This document shows, in pieces, positions 26,600 through 35,487 of a DNA stretch of 64,000 nucleotides. The stretch is from Cyanobacteria bacterium FACHB-63 (GTDB taxonomy: Bacteria > Cyanobacteriota > Cyanobacteriia > Leptolyngbyales > Leptolyngbyaceae), in assembly GCA_014695255.1 (NCBI GenBank), contig JACJNX010000042.1:98204-162203 (forward strand), in the 5' to 3' direction. How positions within the stretch are numbered: the stretch's first letter is position 1; each line of letters begins with the position of its first letter. The notes below the pieces were generated by a model. It saw nothing but the letters and a program-made list of their open reading frames with translations. It did not search any database and was not told where the DNA came from. A program made the position numbers and the translations under genes.

Positions 26600-27412
26600 T
26601 TATTCGATCGTTTCCTGCTCCACAACTGCTTTTAGCTTGCTGTGAAATTCTGATTCAGGCGGCATAAATTGATGAATCGGTGGATGAACTTCTTCAGAGA
26701 GTTCTAAAAGTGAATCACTTGAGAAAGTTTCAGCATTTTCTGATGCAGTTACGCCTTTGCTTTCTTCGGGATGCAACTTCGTTTTCATCGCTTCTGTAGA
26801 GGCATTCAAGCTTGAAGTTGCCTGCTCGATTAGTGCTTCTACACCTGCTTGGAGCCGTGCAACTCGATCAAGCAAAATCTCTGGGGGTTCTGGATGCTTC
26901 ACGTTTAGCGGCGCGATCGCAGGCTTCGATTCAAGGGCTTGAGGACGATCGTTCTCTTGTTGAATTTGCTCAGCGAGTTCAGCCCACGGAGGCGATTCTG
27001 AAACGACAGGAGTTGTTGAACGACTCGGTGCAGGTAGCGGCGGAAGAATCGTTGTATCGCGTATGGGTTTTGATCGTGGTTCTTGTGACAAATTGCGGGG
27101 GAAGTTGTTGCAAACCAACCGCTCAAACTCATAGTTGAAGTGATAGCACGGTTGTTGCCGTCGTTGCCAAAGCTGCAAAATTTGCTCGACTGAAACAGCT
27201 TTATATCGTCCTTGATACAACGCTTCGATCACTGCCCAGCGTACCCAGTGTGCAGAATAGCTAGACTGCCAACGATCGGCTAGATGTTGTGCATTATTTC
27301 CGCCTAAATCAAAACTGTAGTGAGTCAGTAAATCTGCAACATGAATTGTCGTCTCATACCACAGAGACGCGTTAGAATCGCCAGAAAAGCCTTTCGCCGG
27401 ATCAGATATCAT
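26600..27412 (-). CDS. Conserved-looking protein with Pro/Ser/Glu-rich linker, unknown
   Basis: A 270-residue soluble protein. The first 115 residues are compact and aromatic-rich (SLWYETTIHVADLLTHYSFD, then RWAVIEALYQGRYK and VSVEQILQLWQRR) and look like a small globular helical domain with the shape of a recruitment or DNA-binding module. The rest is low-complexity, with a helical stretch around residues 180-215. I recognise the general type among cyanobacterial hypotheticals but no named family. It leads into the Uma2 gene. Confidence 0.6.
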   Translation of the reverse strand: MISDPAKGFSGDSNASLWYETTIHVADLLTHYSFDLGGNNAQHLADRWQSSYSAHWVRWAVIEALYQGRYKAVSVEQILQLWQRRQQPCYHFNYEFERLVCNNFPRNLSQEPRSKPIRDTTILPPLPAPSRSTTPVVSESPPWAELAEQIQQENDRPQALESKPAIAPLNVKHPEPPEILLDRVARLQAGVEALIEQATSSLNASTEAMKTKLHPEESKGVTASENAETFSSDSLLELSEEVHPPIHQFMPPESEFHSKLKAVVEQETIE

Positions 27413-27451
27413 ACCCCGCTATTTTAGGGCAAAATCCAACGGGATATCCTC

Positions 27452-27479
27452 GTAAAGACGCGATTAATCGCGTCTTTAC
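27452..27479. repeat. Perfect 28-bp palindrome
   Basis: GTAAAGACGCGATT is followed directly by its reverse complement AATCGCGTCTTTAC, with no loop. It sits between DUF3769 and the 26600-27412 gene. The core AGACGCGAT is shared with the inverted repeat at 8683-8731. There is no T-run, so it is better viewed as a dispersed repeat. Nearby, 27488-27495 and 27514-27521 form a second 8-bp inverted repeat (GTGATGCG/CGCATCAC). Confidence 0.65.
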
Positions 27480-27524
27480 CCAGATCTGTGATGCGAGTAG
27501 AAATTAACTCGACCGCATCACGTC

Positions 27525-29723
27525 CTACTGCGGCGATCGGATCACGCCGCCATCAACCGGAATCACCCCACTACCAGCAAACGGTTCTACACTGCCGCGA
27601 TTCCAGTTAAAGTCGCTAATTTCAAAGCCGATCGACCCAAGTTGCTGCACCGGGTTATAGCGTAACGAAACCCCATAGGTACGACGCTTGTACTCTAAAA
27701 AGTAATCGGTACTAATTTCTCGTCCGGTTTGAATGTTGTAAGCCGTTTGGAACCCGATGCGAATGGGTCCATAAAGCTGCTGGGTAATTCCCGCATAGAG
27801 AATCCGATCGTCGGCAATTCGATCAAACAAAAACGGCGATAAGCCCGCACGAATCGCCTGAGAATAGGTGATGTTGAAGGCTGTATAGTCCAAGAAATCA
27901 CGAGAGAAGTGCCCAAACTGACCGATTAAGCTGACCGCCCCACTCACACTATTTTGACTATCGCCATTGCTATATGAGGTGGTAACTCCAGTTATTCCAA
28001 CGCCCACTCCGACAAATGGACGAATCGGAGTCGGAGAAAATCTCAACCCCTGCTCCCGCGTGGCAGGTAAGGCCGTTCCCTGCCAGAGATTGAAGCCGCG
28101 ATTGATCGCAGCACTAGCCTGAAAGCGCCCCAAGCTGATGCGATTGTTCGCTCGGATTGGGGCCAGTAAGTCTGGACGATCGGTATCTGCGTTGACGTAC
28201 TGATATCCCACTTGATAGCTCAGATTAATTCCGGTGTTGCCAAGCGGAATCACAGGCGAGAAAAAGAGCGCCCCAATGCTGCTTTGGACATCTTGAAAGC
28301 CGAGCGAATTATTGAATAAGCGATTGCGATAGCTCGCTTCTAAACTGAGCGTGTGCGTTCCGATCAGTTGTTGCGCCCGCAAACTGCCGCGAAATGTGTT
28401 TTCAAACCGCGAAAGATCTAAGCTCGTGAAAACACCCTCACCTCGAACGATCGTTCGAGGCGTGACTTGAGCCGACAAACGGCTTCTTAGTCCAAACAGA
28501 TTAGCGATGTTGCTTCGATCTTCAAGTGCTCTCTGCACAAAGAACTGCGGCGTGACCGTAAAATTAATCGGCGATTGCGGCAGGACGTTTAACTCGCGCT
28601 GAACAAAGAAGCCGCCACGGTCTTGAGCATCATAGCCAAAATCAAACAATAAGGGCGCTCGCTGATTGCGATCGAGGACGATCGTCCGACTAGGTAGCGG
28701 TAGCGTAAATCCTTGATCAAACACCAATCGATTTCGAGTCGTGCGAATTTCGTCACGCAGGGGTGAAACTCGTCTTAATACGGCACGATCGGCTCTAAGT
28801 TCAAGTTCAGGCGGAGAAAATGGATCATTCGTGATGCGAATATTATTGGCTTGAAAGCCTTCTGGATAAAACTCAATCTGAGCCGCTTCAAAGCGCAATC
28901 GTCGCACTGAGCCGCCTACTTGTGCCGCAGCGGGGCTACCACTTGCATTTTGTTGTGAGCCGACAACCAGCCGAATTCCTCCGGCTTGAGAGACGTTATT
29001 TTGAGTTGCCAATGCGCGATCGCCGACTGATCCAACTGGAACTACGCCCGCCGTAATGTTAGTGGGCAGGTTTGGATTGAAATCAGTGCCTGCTGTGGGG
29101 ATAAAGATTTCGCCGCTCGCTTGTTCAACGGTTCCTTCTTCTTGAATCAGGTTGTAGCGAAACCGCTGTCCTCGTAGGATTTGATCGCCTCGTGTGAGGG
29201 TGACATTTCCTTCTGCGACGGTCAGCCGATTGACCAGATTCACCTGTAAGCGATCGCCAGTCAATAAGGCTCCCCGGAACCGCAGCGAAACCCGACCTTC
29301 AGCCGTAAAAACTTGGCGTAACTGGTCGTATTCTTGTCGATCGGCTTTCAGTTCTAGAATGCCCTCGGTTGTCAGTCGTCCGGTTGGAATATTCGGTGGA
29401 GGATTGGTTGGAGAATTACTCGGTGCGGGAGTCGGGGTAGGAGGGGGAACAGGAGTGGAGGTGGGAAGTGGGGCGGATGGTGTTGGAGAGATTTGAGTTA
29501 CAGAGGCGGGATCGGCTTCGGGGAGTGGAGGGACGGCAAAACTCCATTCTGGCGCTGTCGCGGAAATCGGTTCGGTTCCAGCGAGATCGTCTGCTCGATG
29601 TGAAGCGGTTTGCGGCTCGATCGCCAGAGTTTTTGGGGGTGCAGGTTTGACCGCAAGATTGGACTTGGCGACTGGAGCAGGTTGCACGATCGCAGGCGGT
29701 ACAGGTGGAACCGAATAAGGCAT
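27525..29723 (-). CDS. DUF3769 outer-membrane protein with LptA/OstA-like domain
   Basis: A 732-residue protein. The N-terminal 120 residues are rich in Pro, Ser and Thr. An OstA/LptA-like segment follows (about 122-210: LELKADRQEYDQLRQVFTAE, then VNRLTVAEGNVTLTRGDQIL), then a long beta-strand-rich region with alternating hydrophobic residues ending in a C-terminal barrel (KRRTYGVSLRYNPVQQ). This is the architecture of cyanobacterial DUF3769, thought to be the LptD-like lipopolysaccharide assembly protein. No signal peptide is visible at the ATG and an in-frame stop lies shortly upstream. Confidence 0.8.
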   Translation of the reverse strand: MPYSVPPVPPAIVQPAPVAKSNLAVKPAPPKTLAIEPQTASHRADDLAGTEPISATAPEWSFAVPPLPEADPASVTQISPTPSAPLPTSTPVPPPTPTPAPSNSPTNPPPNIPTGRLTTEGILELKADRQEYDQLRQVFTAEGRVSLRFRGALLTGDRLQVNLVNRLTVAEGNVTLTRGDQILRGQRFRYNLIQEEGTVEQASGEIFIPTAGTDFNPNLPTNITAGVVPVGSVGDRALATQNNVSQAGGIRLVVGSQQNASGSPAAAQVGGSVRRLRFEAAQIEFYPEGFQANNIRITNDPFSPPELELRADRAVLRRVSPLRDEIRTTRNRLVFDQGFTLPLPSRTIVLDRNQRAPLLFDFGYDAQDRGGFFVQRELNVLPQSPINFTVTPQFFVQRALEDRSNIANLFGLRSRLSAQVTPRTIVRGEGVFTSLDLSRFENTFRGSLRAQQLIGTHTLSLEASYRNRLFNNSLGFQDVQSSIGALFFSPVIPLGNTGINLSYQVGYQYVNADTDRPDLLAPIRANNRISLGRFQASAAINRGFNLWQGTALPATREQGLRFSPTPIRPFVGVGVGITGVTTSYSNGDSQNSVSGAVSLIGQFGHFSRDFLDYTAFNITYSQAIRAGLSPFLFDRIADDRILYAGITQQLYGPIRIGFQTAYNIQTGREISTDYFLEYKRRTYGVSLRYNPVQQLGSIGFEISDFNWNRGSVEPFAGSGVIPVDGGVIRSPQ

Positions 29724-29817
29724 ATCAATCAGGGTTTAGCTTGAAGCAGACAGCAGGAAATATCGGCACTTTAGCCGATGACGGGGATTTAGACAAATTG
29801 ATTCCGAGTGTTTCGAT

Positions 29818-29840
29818 AAAAAAAGGGCAGTCATCTGCCC
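29818..29840 (-). terminator. Rho-independent terminator of psbI
   Basis: GGGCAG (29825-29830) and CTGCCC (29835-29840) form a tight stem with a 4-base loop. Seven A residues on the left (29818-29824) read as a T-run on the minus strand. It lies 26 bp past the psbI stop. Confidence 0.85.
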
Positions 29841-29866
29841 TAGCGTTCTCATAGCGCGAGAAGTGA

Positions 29867-29983
29867 TTATTCTAAGTCGCGACGGTTGGGGTTCCGTGCT
29901 GGGTCATTTGAAAGGAACCCAAACACGAATAAACCGACAAAGAAAGCGACAGTGATGTAAACAACGACTTTAAGCGTGAACAT
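29867..29983 (-). CDS. psbI: Photosystem II reaction center protein I
   Basis: A 38-residue single-span membrane protein starting [19 protein letters not shown] and ending in [18 protein letters not shown]. This is the conserved PsbI pattern: one helix followed by SxDPxRNPxRxD. PsbI binds at the D1 edge of the photosystem II core and helps early assembly and dimer stability. It is monocistronic, with its own terminator, between DUF3769 and an unknown gene. Confidence 0.95.
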   Translation of the reverse strand: MFTLKVVVYITVAFFVGLFVFGFLSNDPARNPNRRDLE

Positions 29984-30055
29984 AGGAATGACTCCAAAGG
30001 CAATGGCGGATAGTTTGCAGTTCGTCCCTTTATCTTACAGGAGTGCGCGATCGTT

Positions 30056-31546
30056 TTAGTTCCTGCGAGTGAGCCATTGCCACAAGATCACTAGCCGTTG
30101 TTCGATCCACAAAATGCCGGAATCGAGCCATTTTAGGACTTTCTGCCAAGGTGTGAGGACATATTCCACATGCGTTGCTGGAGTCTCGATCCAATCAAAT
30201 GCCGTTACGACTTCTGAAGGTTCTGCGGTTCTTGCTACAGAACTCTGTGCATGAGTTGACGTGATTCCAGTGGGAGATGATTCCGGCGTAACAAGTTGCG
30301 ATCGCGCTTCAACGTAAACCTGTTCGATCGAAATTTCTTGTTGCACAACGATCGAGGTTTCCTGTTGCACAGTGATTTTTGATTTTCGCTGAATTACGAT
30401 CGCGCCTGAGAGTTTTCTCAATACTTCGCGGATTTGCTGACGCAAAGAAGGTGTAAACGAGAACGATCGTATTTCTCCAAATCCGGTCGCTCTGCCTTCG
30501 AGAATCAGGGGCTCTTGAGTGTCGTGTTCTGCAAGCTGTCTACGGAAAAGACGAGTAAATCCTAAGCCTGGAGCGATGAAATCTTCTCCAGGCAATCCAG
30601 CTTGAGTAGGAGCAAATTGGGTACGCTCTCCAAAAAAGTAATGAATTGCCGCCCAGATTAGTGCTTCTAGATCTGAGAAGTTGGGGAGTTGGGCAAACCA
30701 AGCCGTAATGTTTTTGGGATTGGGCGATCGTGGAATTAAGCCGCTAGGGTTCCAAGCCGAAAGCGGAACAGAGGGCACAAACCAATCGAGTTCATTCGGC
30801 TGCGTGACCCGTTCGGCTTCTTGGAATAGGTTAAGGGCGATCGCAACTGGGCTGGCTTGAACCCATGCCATGAGTTGCCGAAACACTCGGATCGGTGGCA
30901 GTAAGGTTTCTCGATCTTTGGGAAGTGAGAGCGGTGCGGATTTGAGATAGAGCTTGCGTCGCCATTGCCAATAACGTGCGAGTTCTAAGCGAATGCGGTG
31001 TTCAATTTGGCGCTGTTGCTCTGGGGTGAGCGTATCAAGAATGATATTGCCATCGAGAATTAAGACAAGGTTGCGCGTATTGGTGAGACAAGCGATCGCT
31101 TGAATTTGATACGGATTCGACGTGGCTAGATTCTCAGGATTTTGACGTGCCAAGAATCGGCCAATCAGCACCAGTGGATGACGCTCTCTCAATGCGGGTA
31201 AGTTGCCGCCGCTAACCAATGCGCGTTTTACCGCAGTGAGCACGTTTTGAATCGGAGCATCACTTAAATTGGCATCCGGATCAATTGCGATCTCTTCTCG
31301 ACTCACCCGCAACCGCAGCACCGCTTTTTCCACTCGTTGCCCAATCTGCTGAGCGATCGCTCTAGTTCCCTGAAATGCAGCGTAAATCGGGTACAGCAGA
31401 ATTTGAGTTGTCCAGATTGTAGTGACTTTGGCGTGTCGCAAGAGTGTGGCGCTTTTGTCGGCAAGTTTCTGGGTTTGCCGCGTGACAAAGTTAAATAATT
31501 GGCTCTGATAGCGTCGAGAAGTCATAGACTGGGGGACGAATCGCAT
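30056..31546 (-). CDS. Large cyanobacterial protein of unknown function
   Basis: A 496-residue protein, mostly soluble, with a weak hydrophobic patch at about 46-62 (TIWTTQILLYPIYAAFQ). The N-terminal half is basic and helical. The C-terminus has a conserved-looking end, FDWIETPATHVEYVLTPWQK followed by LDSGILWIEQRL, which I associate with a family of cyanobacterial hypothetical proteins. No enzyme motif is seen. The ATG lies only 22 bp from the divergent mannosidase ATG, so the two promoters must overlap coding DNA or each other. Confidence 0.6.
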   Translation of the reverse strand: MRFVPQSMTSRRYQSQLFNFVTRQTQKLADKSATLLRHAKVTTIWTTQILLYPIYAAFQGTRAIAQQIGQRVEKAVLRLRVSREEIAIDPDANLSDAPIQNVLTAVKRALVSGGNLPALRERHPLVLIGRFLARQNPENLATSNPYQIQAIACLTNTRNLVLILDGNIILDTLTPEQQRQIEHRIRLELARYWQWRRKLYLKSAPLSLPKDRETLLPPIRVFRQLMAWVQASPVAIALNLFQEAERVTQPNELDWFVPSVPLSAWNPSGLIPRSPNPKNITAWFAQLPNFSDLEALIWAAIHYFFGERTQFAPTQAGLPGEDFIAPGLGFTRLFRRQLAEHDTQEPLILEGRATGFGEIRSFSFTPSLRQQIREVLRKLSGAIVIQRKSKITVQQETSIVVQQEISIEQVYVEARSQLVTPESSPTGITSTHAQSSVARTAEPSEVVTAFDWIETPATHVEYVLTPWQKVLKWLDSGILWIEQRLVILWQWLTRRN

Positions 31547-31568
31547 TTCTCACCCTCATCATAATCGT

Positions 31569-34500
31569 ATGGCTGACGTTCTTACTGCTTCTTTCATCGA
31601 GCGCTTACGAAATTTAGTACAGGCTGATGCGATCGAGGGTTGGAAGGTGTGTGAAGATTGCGCGATCGAGGATATTTCGTCACAGTCGTTCACAAAAATT
31701 GAACTGAATGATAAGCGCTATTTAGTGTGGGAAAAAGGGCACAAAGTTCGTTGGTTCTATCAGGAATTTGTCTTGCCTGAGGTGATCGATGAGTATCCAT
31801 TATCAGGATTAACGCTGAGATTGGCTTTAACTTGGTGGGCAGAATTAGCTGAAGTTTATGTCAACGATCAGAAAGTTCAAGAAGGCGATTTATTCGATCA
31901 TTCTTGTCGGATTGTTTTAAGTTCTAATGTCGTTCCGGGCGAGAAGGTTTCGGTTGCAATTCGGTTGGTTAGTCCAGGGCATGACATTGGCGGATTAATG
32001 CGATCTCGCCTCATCTACGAATCTGATTACGACGAAATTGATCCCGGATTTGTCGCAGATGAATTGGAAGTTATTCAGAGCTATATTGATGCGTTTGAGT
32101 TAGATCAACTTGAGATCGAATTTGATTGGAAGGTTAGCGATCGCCAAAAATTTCATCAATCCCTAGAAGCCCTAAGATCTTCGCTTTTACCGCTCAGTTC
32201 CAGGATTAAGCAACACACAATCTTTCTTCTCGGTCATGCTCATTTAGATATGGCTTGGCTTTGGGATGTCGAAGAAACTTGGAGAGCAGCAGAACGCACA
32301 TTTGTCTCCGTTCTCAATCTACAAAAAGATTTTCCTGAGCTTACGTTTTGTCACACCACACCCGCTTTATACGAATGGATTGAACAGAATCGACCGGAGA
32401 TTTTTGCTCAAATTCAAGCGCAAGTGAAAGCGGGAAAATGGGAAATCGTCGGCGGAATGTGGGTTGAACCGGAGATGAATTTGATTAATGCAGAATCGAT
32501 CGCACGTCATCTCTTATACGGTCAACGATACTGTCAAGAAAAGTTTGGCGAAATCTGCTGCGTTGCATGGCTTCCTGATACGTTTGGCTTCAATTGGCAA
32601 ACTCCGCAATTTCTGAAATTAGCAGGAATTGATTATTTTGTGACGCAGAAGCTTCGATGGAATGATACGACGCAATTTCCTTATGAATGGTTTAATTGGC
32701 AAGCACCCGATGGAAGCCAGGTAAAAAGTTTGATGTCATCACCGATCGGGGAAGGAATTGAACCAATCAAGATGGCAAAATTTGCTTGGGATTGGGTGAA
32801 AAAAACGGGACAGCCGAATGCACTCTGGTTGTTTGGTGTGGGGGATCACGGTGGAGGTCCGACTCGCGATATGTTGGAAATTGCAGAACGGTGGAAGCGA
32901 TCGCCCTTTTTTCCAAAGTTAGAATTCACCACTGCATTGAACTATTTAGAAAGCTTAGAAGACCCCGAAAATACTTGGAATGATGAACTTTATTTAGAGT
33001 TTCATCGCGGTTGTTATACGACTCATGGCGACCAAAAGCGATTTAACCGGGAGGCAGAGGCTCGGCTGCATCTTGTAGAAATAGATGCTTCTCTATCTTC
33101 GAGTATGGCAAGCTCAGAGTATCTGAAAACAGATTTAGAAGAAGCTTGGAAGATTGTTTTATTCAATCAATTCCATGATATTTTGCCAGGTTCATCAATC
33201 CGCGAAGTTTACAATACCGCACTTGTTAAGCAGTTTGAGTTTGGAGATATTCTTGACAAAGTTTATGGCAAGTCGAATATTGGGACGCAAATTAAGCTTC
33301 CTGCTCCGCCCCATCCAGAAGCGGAACTTGTTGTAGTTTTTAATCCATCAAGTTGGGAAAGATCTGGAATTGTTACGGCAGATTTAACAAAGTCTGTTTC
33401 AGATGAACGGAACTGGAAGATTTGCAATCTAAATGGTGAAGATATTCAAGTTCAAATAGAGAAGTCTTGGATTAACACAGGCGAGTTTTGCATTTATTGT
33501 TACTCATTTTGGGCAGAAACTATTCCCTCTGTCGGCTACCGATGCTTTTGGCTCTACCCCGGTGAACCTTTATTGCTTGATACGAATGTATCTTCCGATG
33601 AGTTCATCTTAGAAAACGAGTTTATTAAAGCGATCGTTGATCCTCAAACTGGTAGTTTATCTAGCGTTTTTGATAAAATTCAGCACCGTGAGATTCTCAA
33701 TGGACTTGGAAACGAACTTCAAGCTTTTCAAGATAGCGGGCAATATTGGGATGCTTGGAACATTGATCCAAACTACGCTAAATACCCTTTAGAGTCAGCT
33801 AAGTTACTAGAGATTAAATATCGAAAATGGATATCTCTGATTCCTGGAGTTGAAGTTAAACGAGCGATCGGAGAATCTATTTTTCATCAGTGGTATTACT
33901 TGGAGCCTGATTCACCTGTTCTGAACATATACACATCAGTCAATTGGAAGAAGCGGCACGTTTTAGTAAAAGCTGCGTTTCCGCTTAACCTAAAAGTTAA
34001 TTTTGCGACTTATGAAATGGCAGGCGGCGCGATTGAGCGAACTACTCGCCCCGAAACCGAAGCCGAAAAAGCTAAATGGGAAGTTCCCGCACTTGGATGG
34101 GTGGATCTGAATGATGGAGAATATGGCGTTAGTCTTTTAAGTGATTGCAAGCACGGTTTCGACTGCCAATCTGACCAAATTCGTCTCACTTTGCTGCGTG
34201 GCTCAGAATTTCCAGATCCTAAAGCGGATTTAGATTCGCACGAATTTACTTACACGCTGTATCCTCATGCTGGAACTTGGAAAACTGCTCAAACCACCCG
34301 GAAAGCGGCTGAACTTTTACAGCCCTTAGAAGTCTTCACACTCGCTCAACCTTCCAAAGACGGCACACTCCCGCCCTTCCATTCCTTCCTCGATCTCCAA
34401 TCCGACAACCTTATTCTCTCCAGCCTGAAGCAATCCGAAGACAATCCAGACGAGTACATTCTGCGCTGTTACGAATGCCACGGCGGACCCGCAGAACTCA

Positions 34501-34640
34501 ACTTAAAAGGTGACTTCGAGATCGTTGAAGCGCTTGACTTACTCGAACGTCCCCTCCAAGTGTCCACCCAAATCCGCCCCTGGGAAATTCGGACATATAG
34601 AATTAAGAAGCGGCAAAATCAAAAAGAGGGCATCTTCTGA
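31569..34640 (+). CDS. Alpha-mannosidase, glycoside hydrolase family 38
   Basis: A 1023-residue GH38 enzyme. The zinc-binding start of the catalytic domain is GHAHLDMAWLWDVEETW (about 223-239). The nucleophile Asp lies in WLPDTFGFNWQ, with GGMWVEPEMNL and GCYTTHGDQKRFNR further on. The C-terminal beta-domains follow (DGEYGVSLLSDCKHGFDCQS). There is no signal peptide, so it acts in the cytoplasm on mannosides, perhaps turnover of glycans or storage sugars. The stop at 34640 lies inside the psbN terminator. Confidence 0.9.
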   Translation: MADVLTASFIERLRNLVQADAIEGWKVCEDCAIEDISSQSFTKIELNDKRYLVWEKGHKVRWFYQEFVLPEVIDEYPLSGLTLRLALTWWAELAEVYVNDQKVQEGDLFDHSCRIVLSSNVVPGEKVSVAIRLVSPGHDIGGLMRSRLIYESDYDEIDPGFVADELEVIQSYIDAFELDQLEIEFDWKVSDRQKFHQSLEALRSSLLPLSSRIKQHTIFLLGHAHLDMAWLWDVEETWRAAERTFVSVLNLQKDFPELTFCHTTPALYEWIEQNRPEIFAQIQAQVKAGKWEIVGGMWVEPEMNLINAESIARHLLYGQRYCQEKFGEICCVAWLPDTFGFNWQTPQFLKLAGIDYFVTQKLRWNDTTQFPYEWFNWQAPDGSQVKSLMSSPIGEGIEPIKMAKFAWDWVKKTGQPNALWLFGVGDHGGGPTRDMLEIAERWKRSPFFPKLEFTTALNYLESLEDPENTWNDELYLEFHRGCYTTHGDQKRFNREAEARLHLVEIDASLSSSMASSEYLKTDLEEAWKIVLFNQFHDILPGSSIREVYNTALVKQFEFGDILDKVYGKSNIGTQIKLPAPPHPEAELVVVFNPSSWERSGIVTADLTKSVSDERNWKICNLNGEDIQVQIEKSWINTGEFCIYCYSFWAETIPSVGYRCFWLYPGEPLLLDTNVSSDEFILENEFIKAIVDPQTGSLSSVFDKIQHREILNGLGNELQAFQDSGQYWDAWNIDPNYAKYPLESAKLLEIKYRKWISLIPGVEVKRAIGESIFHQWYYLEPDSPVLNIYTSVNWKKRHVLVKAAFPLNLKVNFATYEMAGGAIERTTRPETEAEKAKWEVPALGWVDLNDGEYGVSLLSDCKHGFDCQSDQIRLTLLRGSEFPDPKADLDSHEFTYTLYPHAGTWKTAQTTRKAAELLQPLEVFTLAQPSKDGTLPPFHSFLDLQSDNLILSSLKQSEDNPDEYILRCYECHGGPAELNLKGDFEIVEALDLLERPLQVSTQIRPWEIRTYRIKKRQNQKEGIF

Positions 34641-34648
34641 CACCCTCT
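34621..34648 (-). terminator. Rho-independent terminator of psbN
   Basis: AGAGGG (34625-34630) pairs with CCCTCT (34643-34648); read on the minus strand the stem is followed by TTTTTG. It overlaps the last 20 bp of the convergent mannosidase gene. Confidence 0.65.
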
Positions 34649-34653
34649 AATCG

Positions 34654-34785
34654 TTAGTCTTCATGATCTTCAAACGGGTCTTCCAAATTGGCGGAAGGAG
34701 GACCAAACGCCGTATAAATTGCGAATCCGGTAATGCCAATGATCGTGGCGCAAATCGAAATATTTAGTGCGAATGCAGGTTCCAT
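34654..34785 (-). CDS. psbN: Photosystem II protein N
   Basis: A 43-residue protein with one membrane helix (about 6-26) and the diagnostic end FGPPSANLEDPFEDHED. PsbN is not a structural subunit; it is needed for efficient assembly and repair of the photosystem II reaction centre. In most cyanobacteria and plastids psbN lies head to head with psbH. Here the upstream neighbour is a winged-helix gene and no psbH frame exists in the 132-bp gap. Confidence 0.95.
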   Translation of the reverse strand: MEPAFALNISICATIIGITGFAIYTAFGPPSANLEDPFEDHED

Positions 34786-34917
34786 ATTTAGTAAAAAATG
34801 AGAGGAATGTCCCTATCGTATTACAAATTTTAACAAATTGCGAAAAGCCTAACATAGTAAAAGGACGCTCGAATTTGGTACAGTAAACATCCTTCCTGCT
34901 AGGGATATAGGCTCTCC

Positions 34918-35487
34918 ATGCTACTCAATGAAAAGCAACAGCGAATCCTAGAGGTGATTGATGCCGGAAATACCACCGGAGAAAGTATTGCAACTGCGAT
35001 CGGGTCTTCGATGCAAATGATTCGCTACTACTTAGATACGCTGTCCGAAGATGGCTATCTCAAAGTTGCAAAAGTTTATGACAACGCCACTCGCGAGTTT
35101 CAGGTTGTAAGAGCCTATCTCACCGATAAAGGAAAAGCGTCGATCGTTAAAACGGTCGTTAAAACAACGGTGATCGATTCCCCCGCAGAAATTACCACAG
35201 ATGTGCAGCAAATCATCAAAGCGCTTGATCTACTTCAGCCGATCGTCGAAAAGTTACCGAGCGATCGGTCTGAAATTGCGGCTGTCTATCTCGAAGACCT
35301 GCAAAACGAAATGAAGGTCGTTTATCGTCGCAAACCCCAACGCATCAAAGCCTACTTCTTAGCGTTTGTTGGTACAACCCTCCCCGTGATTCAGCAAACG
35401 GATCAGGCAGAGGTTTTTATTGAAAACGTGCGGTTTCTCTCAACGCAATGGAATATCACGGTAAGACTGCCTGAAACCGTTATTTAA
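34918..35487 (+). CDS. Winged-helix DNA-binding-like protein
   Basis: A 189-residue protein. Residues 1-75 form a helix-turn-helix of the winged type (NEKQQRILEVIDAGNTTGES, then SSMQMIRYYLDTLSEDGYLK and a wing). The remainder is a second helical domain without a recognised name (about 95-189). It may be a transcriptional regulator, and the divergent psbN gene is a possible target by position only. The ATG at 34918 is 132 bp from the psbN start. Its stop overlaps the end of the convergent uracil-DNA glycosylase gene by 8 bp. Confidence 0.65.
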   Translation: MLLNEKQQRILEVIDAGNTTGESIATAIGSSMQMIRYYLDTLSEDGYLKVAKVYDNATREFQVVRAYLTDKGKASIVKTVVKTTVIDSPAEITTDVQQIIKALDLLQPIVEKLPSDRSEIAAVYLEDLQNEMKVVYRRKPQRIKAYFLAFVGTTLPVIQQTDQAEVFIENVRFLSTQWNITVRLPETVI

